A DNA stretch of 34,949 nt from Paludibacteraceae bacterium (GCA_905234685.1 CAJOIR010000022.1:1-34949), one strand, 5' to 3'. Shown: positions 24,316 to 32,480, counted from the first letter of the stretch. Notes: a model not told the origin generated them from the letters alone. Program-made: numbers and translations.

Positions 24316-25719
24316 ATGAAAAAGATATTCTTATCTTTCATTCCGATGCTGGCATTTCTCATCAGTATGCCGGGCTGCCAACAGAATGCCCCGGAAGAAA
24401 TCGTCACTCCGGTGGATACCGCTACTGTCTATAACCCGGATACAACTATTCAAACCGAGTACACCATTTTCCTCTATGGTAATGCCGGAGGTGCAATGGA
24501 TGACTGCATCGAAAACTCCTGGGAGGCCATCATGCCTGTTCTCAAGGATCGCAGTGTACGCTTTGTAAGCTGCTATAAGTATGGCAAGCCCAGTGAGGAT
24601 TTTGCCGGCAAGTATGGACAACCGGGTATGCTCACGATTTTCGAACTGACCTGCGCAACCGACTTGGCAAAGGCTGTTGATGACGATAGCGAACAATGGC
24701 CGGATTTCGATATGTACGACCCTGCATGGCTCTCCGCCTTTATAGACATGGGCAAAGAGTTGTTTCCTGCAAAACATTATGCCTTCATTCTCTACGGCCA
24801 CGGCGGTGGTTTCGATGCTACCTCGGACTATGAGGCACCGACCGATGCCAAGAATAGTATCAAAAGGGCTGCCATCTATGATGAGTGGTTTGAAGGCAAA
24901 GGTTCTAAACGCGCGCTTTCCAATAAAGAGTTCGCACAAGGCATTAAGAATTCCGACCTCCAGAAGATGGATTGCATCTTTATGCATAACTGTATGATGG
25001 GCAACCTGGAGACCCTAACCGAAATGGTAGGTACAACCGATTATATCATCACCTCCGCCCATGCCTTGGCTGCAATGCAAACGGATAATATCCTCGCTTT
25101 TGTCAAGGCTATCGCTCATAACCAAAAAGCCGATATGCCTACTATTCTCACGCGAATGATGCAATATACCGATCCGCACTGGTACACCGCTTATCAGGAT
25201 GACCCCATGTTTGCCAATGGAGATATTGAAGCACTGCGACTCAATGAGATACCGAAGATGAATAATAACATCAAGCGTCTGGGTGACCGCATTAGGGCGC
25301 TCTATCCGACCCAACAGGCATCCATCGACCAGGCTACCGATAACGTCTATAAATATACGAACGACCTGTATTTCTTTGACACTGAGGACTATGCACGTCT
25401 CTTGGCGCAAAATACCAAAGATACCGAACTAGAGGCTATCTACCGTGACATCAAAGCGGGGTTCCAGGATATGACGATTAGTCGTCTTGAGGCACACAGC
25501 AACCCTGATGCACCATTCGACCACCTTTCGCTGAGTATCTATCTAATGGATAAAGACACCTATAATGGCGTACAGGTGGACCCCCAAGACACATTATTAC
25601 AGACGGTCAGAAGAGAAGCTTACGAACAAACGACTTTCCATCAGACCACCGGTTGGGGCAACTGGCTCAATACCAACGCCAAAGTGCCCACTAATAATCC
25701 TACCGGCTTGGCTCTATAA
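24316..25719 (+). CDS. Clostripain-family (peptidase C11) lipoprotein cysteine protease
   Basis: The 467-residue protein is a surface or periplasmic protease of clan CD. Lipobox MPGC (C21) follows the signal peptide. The C11 core shows the first strand YTIFLYGNAGGAMDD, the catalytic histidine H162 in FILYGHGGGFDATSDYEAP and the catalytic cysteine C226 in DCIFMHNCMMGNLETLTEM, with SAHALAAM shortly after. Characterised relatives include clostripain, PmC11 and fragipain of Bacteroides fragilis; these cut after basic residues, but specificity here is inferred. The C-terminal part (from about 290) is less conserved. It starts an operon with two small lipoproteins that could be its partners, inhibitors or substrates, 60 and 56 nt apart. 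Confidence 0.9.
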   Translation: MKKIFLSFIPMLAFLISMPGCQQNAPEEIVTPVDTATVYNPDTTIQTEYTIFLYGNAGGAMDDCIENSWEAIMPVLKDRSVRFVSCYKYGKPSEDFAGKYGQPGMLTIFELTCATDLAKAVDDDSEQWPDFDMYDPAWLSAFIDMGKELFPAKHYAFILYGHGGGFDATSDYEAPTDAKNSIKRAAIYDEWFEGKGSKRALSNKEFAQGIKNSDLQKMDCIFMHNCMMGNLETLTEMVGTTDYIITSAHALAAMQTDNILAFVKAIAHNQKADMPTILTRMMQYTDPHWYTAYQDDPMFANGDIEALRLNEIPKMNNNIKRLGDRIRALYPTQQASIDQATDNVYKYTNDLYFFDTEDYARLLAQNTKDTELEAIYRDIKAGFQDMTISRLEAHSNPDAPFDHLSLSIYLMDKDTYNGVQVDPQDTLLQTVRREAYEQTTFHQTTGWGNWLNTNAKVPTNNPTGLAL

Positions 25720-25779
25720 GATTTACATACTATAATAGTTATACTATATTCTTTTATTAACAAAAAAACAAAGAATCGT

Positions 25780-26217
25780 ATGAAAACAATCAAATTATTT
25801 GCAGTTCTATGCTACGCGCTGGTATGCGCATTGGCATTCACATCGTGTAACCAAAAGATTGACAGTCCCCTCGTAGGTTGGTGGAACGCCGCTACTACGG
25901 TTTATGACGAAACGACCCAGCAGGAACGTGCTGCTAACAATGAGCTCAATTTCTTTGACAACGGACAATTCCAGCAAAACCTTTACTATAAGGGTGCGTT
26001 CGATGGTTTTTACGCAATGGGTACGTGGTCTGTGAACGGAAACAAAGTCACGATTAGCAAGACTACTTCCGGTACGATTAAAAACAACAATTTCGTCAAT
26101 GACAGCAGCTTCAAACCGTATACAGAAGAGTATACATGGCGTATTGAAGGCCACTATTTGTACCTCCAAACTGCGGACGGAATAGTATATGAATTCCGCG
26201 ATGGAGAAAATCCCTAA
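25780..26217 (+). CDS. Lipocalin-like lipoprotein
   Basis: The 145-residue product has a signal peptide with lipobox FTSC (C23) and a single small beta domain. The pattern LVGWWNAATTVYDE, ELNFFDNGQFQQNLYY, GTWSVNGNKVTISKTTS, EYTWRIEGHYLYLQTADGIV is that of lipocalin-like domains of Bacteroidota lipoproteins (strand, Trp near the start, GTW, then YxWxI). Ligand and function are unknown. It lies 60 nt after the C11 protease and 56 nt before the next lipoprotein, with no promoter in between that I can defend, so one transcript is likely. Confidence 0.72.
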   Translation: MKTIKLFAVLCYALVCALAFTSCNQKIDSPLVGWWNAATTVYDETTQQERAANNELNFFDNGQFQQNLYYKGAFDGFYAMGTWSVNGNKVTISKTTSGTIKNNNFVNDSSFKPYTEEYTWRIEGHYLYLQTADGIVYEFRDGENP

Positions 26218-26273
26218 TATGATATTTTTTTACACAATCATATTTTTATTAACAATCAAATTTTTTAATCACA

Positions 26274-26834
26274 ATGAAAAAGTTTTTTTCTATGGCTCTT
26301 GTAGCCTGCATGGCTGCTTTGGCAATGACAAGCTGTAATAAAAAAGACGAACCGACACCGACGCCGAAGCCGGATCCGAAACCGGACACCAAGGCGGTAG
26401 CAGCGGCCATTGTATTCAAAGCAAAAATTGACCCGCAGACCATCGAGCAGTGCGATATCTCGTTCGACTACTACGATGAGAACGGCGTCAAAAAGAACGA
26501 AGTGGTAACTACAACTGAATGGACAAAGAAAGTACAGACCGCATCTCTGCCCGCTACCCTCGGTTTCCACTGGAACCTGGCTGTCAAGGCGGATCTGGAC
26601 ACCACCAAGTATGAGCATTTCAAGGTGGATGCTGAGTTCAGCTACGCCAGTGCCGCTCTCAATGCCGAAGGCGCTGCCGTTACAGAACATAATGCTTTGC
26701 CTTCCCATGCTGGTGCGTCGATGGCGATGCGTAAGAGAGAGGTTGTTGTGGAGTCTCTGATGAACAACAATCCTGTCAATTTCGTGGAAAAGTATGATGC
26801 AGAAGGCAAGTTGACAAGCGAAGACTGGAAATAA
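26274..26834 (+). CDS. Small lipoprotein with Pro/Lys linker, family unknown
   Basis: I do not recognise a family. The signal peptide ends in lipobox MTSC (C20). The next residues, NKKDEP, resemble the acidic lipoprotein surface-export signal of Bacteroidota. A Pro-rich spacer (TPTPKPDPKPDTK) leads to a beta-rich domain of about 140 residues (AIVFKAKIDPQTIEQCDISF, GFHWNLAVKADLDTTKYEHF). A Met/Arg-rich segment MAMRKREVVVESLMNNNP near residue 150 contains paired basic residues, possible cut sites for a clostripain-like enzyme. As last gene of the C11 operon it is a candidate substrate or anchor for the protease; this is inference only. Confidence 0.65.
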   Translation: MKKFFSMALVACMAALAMTSCNKKDEPTPTPKPDPKPDTKAVAAAIVFKAKIDPQTIEQCDISFDYYDENGVKKNEVVTTTEWTKKVQTASLPATLGFHWNLAVKADLDTTKYEHFKVDAEFSYASAALNAEGAAVTEHNALPSHAGASMAMRKREVVVESLMNNNPVNFVEKYDAEGKLTSEDWK

Positions 26835-26912
26835 ATAGTACGCTACTGACTATCGTTTTGATAAGCGTAGGCTATCCGTATCGCAAGAGGCGGAGCACAC
26901 AACTCGCTCCAC

Positions 26913-26953
26913 AAAACAAAAATCAGCAACCGAAAGGTTGCTGATTTTGTTTT
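26913..26953. terminator. Bidirectional terminator hairpin, copy 1
   Basis: AAAACAAAAATCAGCAACC and GGTTGCTGATTTTGTTTT enclose a GAAA tetraloop. The stem is 18 bp with one bulged A. It ends the C11 operon on the plus strand and, on the minus strand, follows a tRNA-3'-end fragment. Confidence 0.88.
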
Positions 26954-26954
26954 A

Positions 26955-26973
26955 AGGGTGGAATGTGGGGCTC
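26955..26973 (-). other. Shortened tRNA-3'-end fragment, copy 1
   Basis: GGGTGGAATGTGGGGCTC is shared with copy 2. On the minus strand it reads GAGCCCCACATTCCACCC, the 3' half of a T-arm plus acceptor strand. The rest of the T-arm has been replaced by unrelated sequence. Confidence 0.5.
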
Positions 26974-27106
26974 TCGCTTACGCTAAAGCTCATGTGACTG
27001 CGGGCAAAGCCCTTGTAAAACATTTTCGCCTTGCGCTGCGCTCTCCCCACAAATTAAAATTTGCGGGGACTCGATAAGATGGGTTCTCGCCGAGACACAC
27101 TCCTTC

Positions 27107-27149
27107 AAAAACGAAGTCAGCAACCGTAAAGGCTACTAACTTTGTTTTT
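27107..27149. terminator. Decayed terminator hairpin, copy 2
   Basis: The arms AAAACGAAGTCAGCAACC and GGCTACTAACTTTGTTTT match copy 1 in sequence but carry one G-T and several mismatched pairs. It lies downstream of the DUF4143 ATPase gene on the minus strand and probably still ends that transcript weakly. Confidence 0.55.
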
Positions 27150-27180
27150 GGGTGGAATGTGGGGCTCGAACCCACGACTC
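27150..27180 (-). other. tRNA-3'-end fragment, copy 2 (possible attachment-site remnant)
   Basis: On the minus strand GTGGG-TTCGAGC-CCCAC is a complete T-arm (27175-27159) followed by acceptor strand ATTCCAC and C73. The C at position 73 would suit tRNA-His, but this is tentative. D-arm, anticodon arm and 5' acceptor are absent, so it is not a functional tRNA. It lies 28 nt beyond the ATPase stop codon. Confidence 0.6.
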
Positions 27181-27207
27181 GAATCACACCTAATACAACA
27201 GATTAAA

Positions 27208-28545
27208 TTACATTTCCGTCAGTAAGAATGCCATATAGAACGGAATCGTCAATAACGCACCATCGCGACCGACATTGTAGTCGCCAATCTTAATGGCATG
27301 GTAGACGTGGTATTTCTCCGGGTGTTTAAGGATGGTACTGGTTGATTTGGCATTGCCGGTACGAGCTTTGCACTCGACCAGCACACATTCTCCTTTGTAA
27401 CGAATCAGGAAATCTATCTCCAATCCGCTATCCTTGTGGAAATAATAGAGCTTACGTCCCATCTTTCCTAAGATATCAGCCAGCATGCTCTCATAAATTG
27501 CCCCCTTGTACGCTCCCAAGTCACCTTGCATAATACTCCACGCCGTACCTTCTTCCAACATGCTAACCAGCAAACCGGAATCAGCCATATAGACTTTGAA
27601 CTGGTCTTTGATGGCTACACCTTCCAACGGTAATTCGGTAATCTCCGTGTTGTAACAACGATGGATGATACCGGCATCTTCAATCCATTGCAAAATACAG
27701 GCATAATCACGCCCTTTGGCTTTCGGATGAATTACATTGTAAGTGAACTTCTTATAATCGCGCGCCAATTGCTTGGGAATGGACTCGAAGCACTCACGGA
27801 TACGCGGTTTGTCGGTAGCAGGAGCGTATTTGATCATATCCGATTCGTAACTATCAATGATATTTAGTTGCACCTTACGCGTCTCACCCATGTTACGGGT
27901 TGTCAGGAACTTTTCCACAACTTCCGGCATTCCTCCGACAAAGACATACTGAAGGAGCAACTGACGGAAACGATTGTGGAAAGTCTCGTTGAGCGGTTTT
28001 TCCTCCGTCAGATGTTGGCGTAAGATGTCAATATGTTCCGGCTTGATGCCATTTGCCCAAAGCCATTCCTCAAAGTCCATAGGATACATATACACGATAT
28101 CCTCGAAGCCAACAGGGATGGACGCTTCTTTCTCTTCCTCTTGCTCCTCTTTGGTCTTATAGCCGTTCACGCCAAGCAAAGAACCGGTACAAAGTACATC
28201 GTATCTACCGTCAAGACAGAAGAATTTGAGCGACGAACGCGCACGAGAACAATCCTGCACCTCATCAAAGATGAGGCAAGTCTTGCCCGGCACAAACTGC
28301 GCACCGATTATTCCAAGTGAGATATTGGTCGTAATGGTCTCTACATCCAAATCTCCATTGAAGAAAGCTTTGTAGGATTTCTTCTCATGGAAATTCAGAT
28401 AGATGACATGCTCATAGTTTTTCTGCGCAAATTCTTGCACAGAACTGGTTTTCCCGCATTGCCGAACGCCCTTGATAATTAGCGGTTTGCGTTTTGATTG
28501 ATCCTTCCATTGTAGGAGGACTGATTCAATTTTTCGTTTGTACAT
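27208..28545 (-). CDS. AAA-type ATPase with DUF4143 C-terminal domain
   Basis: The 445-residue protein belongs to the AAA_14/DUF4143 ATP-binding family common in anaerobes. Walker A is GVRQCGKT (26-33) and Walker B is LIFDEVQ (91-97). SLKFFCLDGRYDVLCTGSLL is the sensor region. The C-terminal domain carries a PD-(D/E)XK nuclease-like motif: GLEIDFLIRY then ECVLVECKA at about 374-394. The biological role is unknown; members are often found singly and in variable genome regions. It has its own promoter, a leader with three 33-bp tandem repeats, and the RBS AAAAAGGTG 3 nt before the ATG, which is itself the first repeat motif. It is transcribed alone. Confidence 0.9.
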   Translation of the reverse strand: MYKRKIESVLLQWKDQSKRKPLIIKGVRQCGKTSSVQEFAQKNYEHVIYLNFHEKKSYKAFFNGDLDVETITTNISLGIIGAQFVPGKTCLIFDEVQDCSRARSSLKFFCLDGRYDVLCTGSLLGVNGYKTKEEQEEEKEASIPVGFEDIVYMYPMDFEEWLWANGIKPEHIDILRQHLTEEKPLNETFHNRFRQLLLQYVFVGGMPEVVEKFLTTRNMGETRKVQLNIIDSYESDMIKYAPATDKPRIRECFESIPKQLARDYKKFTYNVIHPKAKGRDYACILQWIEDAGIIHRCYNTEITELPLEGVAIKDQFKVYMADSGLLVSMLEEGTAWSIMQGDLGAYKGAIYESMLADILGKMGRKLYYFHKDSGLEIDFLIRYKGECVLVECKARTGNAKSTSTILKHPEKYHVYHAIKIGDYNVGRDGALLTIPFYMAFLLTEM

Positions 28546-28547
28546 AA

Positions 28548-28646
28548 CACCTTTTTATATCGACTTTTTGGCAAGGTTCGCACCTTTTTGGCACGACTTT
28601 TTGACAATATTCGCACCTTTTTGGTATGACTTTTGGCTGCAAAGGT
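28548..28646 (-). repeat. Three 33-bp tandem repeats in the ATPase leader
   Basis: Units start at 28548, 28581 and 28614, each opening CACCTTTTT and containing GACTTTT about 14 nt later. Units 1 and 2 agree over most of their length; unit 3 diverges after GACTTTT and runs into the promoter. On the transcribed strand each unit contributes AAAAAGGTG, and the copy nearest the gene is its ribosome-binding site. Confidence 0.88.
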
Positions 28647-28669
28647 ACTGTTTTTTTTGATATGTGCAA
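28640..28669 (-). promoter_or_regulatory. Promoter of the DUF4143 ATPase
   Basis: On the minus strand TTG (28669-28667), 19 nt, then TACCTTTG (28647-28640). ATATCAA lies in the spacer 9 nt before the -7 box. The start point near 28633 makes a leader of about 90 nt made almost wholly of the tandem repeats. Confidence 0.75.
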
Positions 28670-28771
28670 GAAAAATAGCAGATTATTTCTAATTTTTGTG
28701 CATTTCTATTGCTAAACATTCCTCTGTTTTACTACTAATATTTGCGCTATTTCATTTCCAAAGATTGTGGC

Positions 28772-28860
28772 ATTTGGAAACTTAGGAGATTTTTAATCAC
28801 CGAGTTGGCGCTATTTCGTTTGGGAATTTGGCGGATTTTTGTTTGGGAATTTGGCAAAAA
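28772..28860. repeat. TTTGGGAATTTGGCGG-type repeat array upstream of the AraC gene
   Basis: Units TTTGGGAATTTGGCGGATTT (28819-28838, then TTG) and TTTGGGAATTTGGCAAAAA (28842-28860) are adjacent and in direct orientation. A diverged unit ATTTGGAAACTTAGGAGATT lies at 28772-28791. The array ends about 63 bp before the -33 element of the AraC gene. Confidence 0.65.
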
Positions 28861-28923
28861 TTGAAGATTTAAGTGGAAAAACGTCTTAACCGCAAGGGTA
28901 CGATTATTTTTTTGCAAAAAATC

Positions 28924-28954
28924 TTGTGTATGTCATAAAAAAGCAGTACCATTG
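28924..28954 (+). promoter_or_regulatory. Promoter of the AraC regulator
   Basis: TTG at 28924-28926, 20 nt, then TACCATTG at 28947-28954, one base off the -7 consensus. It is about 20 nt before the ATG at 28975. Confidence 0.6.
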
Positions 28955-28974
28955 CAGTCAAATAGAGATGTAGC

Positions 28975-29835
28975 ATGTTTTTCCAAATTATCCAACCGGT
29001 AGAAGCTTTACGACCATATATTTCCCGCTATGTGTTTGTCAAAGCGGAAGGTTCAACGGATACGATGGCTCCGCCCATCGATGACCCGCGGTTCGTGAAC
29101 GGCAAACATGTGCAACCGCTGCTACCGAACTACGGTAGTCTTATTTTCCAGCGCAATGTGACCACGGACATCAATGGTACCATCTCTGATGGTCTGACGC
29201 TGCTCGGCGCAAACCAGACTACTATCGGTATCACTACACTCAGCGGTTGGTACGAAGGAATGCTCTTAGATTTTGAACCCGGAGGCATGCACGCTCTTCT
29301 TCATATCGACCTACAGCAACTTTCCGGCCAAGTGCTTACCGCTCAATCATACGGCGATGAAGGTTTGCTGCAACTGGATCATATCTTCAAATCCACGCTG
29401 GAGGCAGCGCAAATTGCACCGCTGATAGACGCTTTCTTCCTCGGTCATCTGCCGCATAAGGAAGACCTTAATTATACGCGTATGCGTAAGGTGATTACCG
29501 CCTGTGATGAAGCAAAAGGTAATATCTCCGCCGCCGAAATGGCCTCTGTTGCCTGTCTGGGCGAACGCCAGTTTTTGCGTGTATTCCGCACCTATGTCGG
29601 CATACCTCCCAAGCAGTTCATTCGTTTACGCCGTTTCCATCGCGCCATACAGACGATGCAGCAGACTGCTGCAAAGGGCAAACCGATAGACCTGATGACC
29701 GTTGCGTTGCAGCACGGCTACTACGATCTAAGCCACATGGCACTCGAATTCCAGCAGATGGGATGTGTCTCGCCAAGCCATTTTCGCATGTTAGGCATTC
29801 CTTTATCGGCAGATTTCTCCATCTTTTTTGCATAA
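28975..29835 (+). CDS. AraC-family transcriptional regulator (soluble)
   Basis: The 286-residue protein has an N-terminal sensing domain of the type in many Bacteroidota AraC proteins (IQPVEALRPYISRYVFVKAE to GMLLDFEPGGMHALL, residues 6-110). A C-terminal double helix-turn-helix spans about residues 180-277: ISAAEMASVACLGERQFLRV, FRTYVGIPPKQFIRLRRFHR, VALQHGYYDLSHMALEFQQM and SPSHFRML. No signal peptide or membrane segment is present. It lies 92 nt before the TonB-dependent receptor gene and in the same direction. The receptor promoter lacks a -33 element, so this AraC protein is the likely activator. The ligand is unknown. Confidence 0.92.
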   Translation: MFFQIIQPVEALRPYISRYVFVKAEGSTDTMAPPIDDPRFVNGKHVQPLLPNYGSLIFQRNVTTDINGTISDGLTLLGANQTTIGITTLSGWYEGMLLDFEPGGMHALLHIDLQQLSGQVLTAQSYGDEGLLQLDHIFKSTLEAAQIAPLIDAFFLGHLPHKEDLNYTRMRKVITACDEAKGNISAAEMASVACLGERQFLRVFRTYVGIPPKQFIRLRRFHRAIQTMQQTAAKGKPIDLMTVALQHGYYDLSHMALEFQQMGCVSPSHFRMLGIPLSADFSIFFA

Positions 29836-29901
29836 AAACGCACAAAAACGATACAATGTCCGTTTTTTCATATCCCGAATAACCCCCAAGCAGTACCTTT
29901 G
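29831..29901 (+). promoter_or_regulatory. Promoter of the TonB receptor with possible operator
   Basis: TACCTTTG at 29894-29901 is a perfect -7 box with no TTG at -33. CATAAAAACG (29831-29840) and CACAAAAACG (29841-29850) form an adjacent direct repeat about 45 bp upstream. The pairing with the AraC protein is inferred from position. Confidence 0.5.
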
Positions 29902-29927
29902 CACCTGATTTCAAAAACATCAGACAA

Positions 29928-32405
29928 ATGAAAAAGGTTTTATTGGGATTTTTGATGCTGATTTCCCTTACGGCATCAGCCGAAACGGTCAAAGGTACGG
30001 TCACGGACGCACAGGACAAACCCATGCCTTTTGTAACAATTTCCGTGTTGGCGCAAGACTCAACACTCCTCACGGGCGCCATCACGGACGAGGACGGACA
30101 TTATTCTATAGAGGTTCCTGCGCGTGCGTATATCATTCAGGCTTCTTTTGTCGGCTATCACACCGCGTTTGGCGGACCGGATTTCGTATTGCACGAAGAA
30201 ACGGAGCGGCTGGCGGAAGTGGAAGTGAAAGCCAAGAAACCGCTTATCGAGCGGCAGATGGACAAACTAGTGGTAAACGTGAGCGCTTCGCCTCTCTCCG
30301 CCGGTTCGAATGGCAATGATATCCTCCGTCGTGCGCCCGGTGTACGCATTGACAAGGACGGAAACATCACCGTCAACGGTAAGTCCGTGGAGATATGGAT
30401 TGACGGCAAGCCGTCCTATCTCAGCGGACAGCAACTCAAAGCCATGCTCGATGGTACGGACGGCAACACGATAGAGAAGATAGAGATCATCTCCAACCCC
30501 TCCGCCAAATATGACGCAAGCGGGCAGGGTGGTATCATCAACATCAAGACCAAGCGAAATATGATGCGAGGTCTGAACGGTATGTTGTCCGTTGGGTACG
30601 GAGGTATGTATTTCAGCGATGTCAAACGATGGTTGAGTCAGGAGATGGCTTCGCTGATGCTCAATTACCGTGGCGAAAAGACCTATACCTTCGGGCAGTT
30701 GACCCAAGTCTTTGCGCAGAACGATATTGACTTTGAGTCATACAGGAAGACGCCTGCCACAGAAAACTATTCGAAGTCGGGATACGATACAAAATTCCAA
30801 TATTACATGCTCAAGATCGGTAACGATTGGTATATTGATTCGGTGAACACACTCGGTTTTATCCTTCAGGTGCCGTACATGGATGTGAATCAACAGATTG
30901 TGCCTGGACGCAACTATGCCTATACGTATAGTCCGACGGATACGGTCAACAGCGTGACGCAGTCGCAAAACCGTTTGCAGGCACCGCAGCACACGGCGAA
31001 TCTCAACTATACGCACACGTTCTCGGAGGCGCTCGAACGCGAACTGACAGTGAACGTGGATTATAACCGCTATCGCAACACTTCCCATAATTACCAGGAA
31101 ACGGAGTTTGTCAGTTCGAAAACCGGAAATCGTTCTGTCGGACTGGATATTCACAGCCGTCAGATGGTCGATATTTACAGTGCAAAACTGGATTTCCAGA
31201 CAAAGTTCTGGGAAACTGGCATGATTGAATGCGGCGTGAAGTACGCGCTGTCGTCCACGGACAACGCGATGACCACCGACTCGATGCTCAACGGAACGGC
31301 TCGTCCGAGCGAACTGAGTGCTTTCCGTTATGACGAGCATGTGGCGGCAGCGTATATCAGTGTGGGCAAGCAATTCGGCGAACACTGGTCTGTCAAACTC
31401 GGTCTGAGAGGCGAATATACCTTCAGTCACGGCGACTGGAAGAGTGCTGATTCTATTACGAACAAGTCCTATTTCAATCCCTTCCCGACGGTCTATATCG
31501 GTTACAGCAACCAACCGACGGATATGAGCAAGCAGATAGAATCCTACAGCGTGAGTGCCAGTTACACCCGTCGTATCAAACGACCCAGTTATTGGATGCT
31601 GAATCCGTTCCGAACCTATGTGGATGCGTACAGTTACCAGGAAGGAAATACGGAACTGACGCCGGAATTCAATAATGATGTAGAGATTCATTTCTCCTGG
31701 ACGCAGTACCTTAATATGACCTTTAATTTTGCGCACACGCAGGATATGTTCTCATCCAAGACGACCGTTTTGCCGAACGGTATGGGCTATTCGCAGTGGA
31801 GCAATTTCGGCACCTGTACCACGCACGGCGTCAACCTGTCTCTGACCGAATTGCCGCTTGTTCCCAAATACAGCTACGGACCGGAGAGTGTCCGCACGAT
31901 GCAAGGCGCATGGCTGGCGTTGACGGTAAATGCGGGATGGCTGCATTTTATCAACAGGTCGTACGAGAAACAGGCGGACGGCAAGCCTGTATATGAGAAC
32001 AGAAACCACTACGGCTATGTGGGTGGTACTTTGTCCGCTTATCTGCCCAAAGACTGGACGATTATGTTCGATGCCAACTGGTCCTCGCCTATGCAAACGG
32101 GATATAACAGGTCAGGAAGCACGTTCTTTACCAATTTCGGAGTGCGTAAGATGTATATGCATAAAGGCCTGATCTTCAATCTCAATATTCAGGACTTGGC
32201 GCGATCGATGGTATTTGAGAACCATGACGAAGGTCTGGCGGAAGGCTATAGCAGTTGGTACAAGAATACGGTTCGTGCCCAGAAAGTGGTATTTTCTATC
32301 ACATGGATGTTCGGCCAGTACCAGCAGCACAAACAGCGTAAAGTAGGCGATATGGACGAAACCAACCGTCTCGGTGGCGGCGGAGGCGTTTCGACAGGAA
32401 ACTAA
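29928..32405 (+). CDS. TonB-dependent receptor, outer-membrane beta-barrel family
   Basis: The 825-residue protein is an outer-membrane transporter or receptor of the group with a carboxypeptidase-regulatory N-terminal domain and OMP beta-barrel family domain (PF14905-like). After the signal peptide (MKKVLLGFLMLISLTASA) comes VKGTVTDAQDKPMPFVTISV. The plug follows with LSAGSNGNDILRRAPGVRID, VEIWIDGKPSYLSGQQL, IEKIEIISNPSAKYDASGQG and IINIKTK. The long barrel ends in FSITWMFG, then a basic and Gly-rich tail (GGGGGVSTGN). It differs from SusC proteins in lacking the SusD partner and the typical linker. The substrate is unknown. AraC-linked control is suggested by its neighbour. Confidence 0.92.
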   Translation: MKKVLLGFLMLISLTASAETVKGTVTDAQDKPMPFVTISVLAQDSTLLTGAITDEDGHYSIEVPARAYIIQASFVGYHTAFGGPDFVLHEETERLAEVEVKAKKPLIERQMDKLVVNVSASPLSAGSNGNDILRRAPGVRIDKDGNITVNGKSVEIWIDGKPSYLSGQQLKAMLDGTDGNTIEKIEIISNPSAKYDASGQGGIINIKTKRNMMRGLNGMLSVGYGGMYFSDVKRWLSQEMASLMLNYRGEKTYTFGQLTQVFAQNDIDFESYRKTPATENYSKSGYDTKFQYYMLKIGNDWYIDSVNTLGFILQVPYMDVNQQIVPGRNYAYTYSPTDTVNSVTQSQNRLQAPQHTANLNYTHTFSEALERELTVNVDYNRYRNTSHNYQETEFVSSKTGNRSVGLDIHSRQMVDIYSAKLDFQTKFWETGMIECGVKYALSSTDNAMTTDSMLNGTARPSELSAFRYDEHVAAAYISVGKQFGEHWSVKLGLRGEYTFSHGDWKSADSITNKSYFNPFPTVYIGYSNQPTDMSKQIESYSVSASYTRRIKRPSYWMLNPFRTYVDAYSYQEGNTELTPEFNNDVEIHFSWTQYLNMTFNFAHTQDMFSSKTTVLPNGMGYSQWSNFGTCTTHGVNLSLTELPLVPKYSYGPESVRTMQGAWLALTVNAGWLHFINRSYEKQADGKPVYENRNHYGYVGGTLSAYLPKDWTIMFDANWSSPMQTGYNRSGSTFFTNFGVRKMYMHKGLIFNLNIQDLARSMVFENHDEGLAEGYSSWYKNTVRAQKVVFSITWMFGQYQQHKQRKVGDMDETNRLGGGGGVSTGN

Positions 32406-32436
32406 ACGAAATTGGCTTCTCGCTCGTACTGCTCTA

Positions 32437-32480
32437 CGAAAACAAAATCAGCAACCGAAAGGCTGCTGATTTTGTTTTCG
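32437..32480. terminator. Bidirectional terminator hairpin, copy 3
   Basis: CGAAAACAAAATCAGCAACC and GGCTGCTGATTTTGTTTTCG enclose GAAA; one A-C mismatch in a 20-bp stem. It ends the TonB receptor transcript and is the same family as the copies at 26913 and 27107. Confidence 0.88.

Larger units (their letters stand above)
26835..27207. other. Intergenic region with two tRNA-3'-end/terminator pieces
   Basis: No coding gene is supported. The stretch has two hairpins (26913-26953 and 27107-27149). To the right of each is a piece that on the minus strand reads as a tRNA 3' end: shortened at 26955-26973, fuller at 27150-27180. Between them is GC-rich sequence with a near-palindrome CCCCACAAATT...AATTTGCGGGG (27045-27068). 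Confidence 0.7.
28546..28974. other. Divergent intergenic region ATPase / AraC regulator
   Basis: No gene is supported in these 429 bases. From left to right it holds the 33-bp tandem array, the ATPase promoter (minus strand), an AT-rich stretch, an array of TTTGGGAATTTGGCGG-type repeats, and the AraC-gene promoter (plus strand). Confidence 0.75.

Noticed and set aside
26990..27187. Minus-strand 65-residue reading frame starting in the tRNA-like piece
   Set aside because: The peptide VGSSPTFHP is the usual false translation of a tRNA 3' end; the rest runs through repeats.
27150..27230. Complete tRNA gene on the minus strand
   Set aside because: T-arm and acceptor 3' strand are present, but no anticodon arm, D-arm or 5' acceptor can be folded from the adjoining sequence.
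27208..28545. ATPase and its neighbours as a phage-defence system
   Set aside because: DUF4143 ATPases are common singletons, and no second effector gene or defence motif accompanies it here; the nuclease-like motif alone is not enough.
28548..28860. CRISPR array
   Set aside because: The repeats are adjacent, imperfect and without unique spacers, and no cas gene is near.
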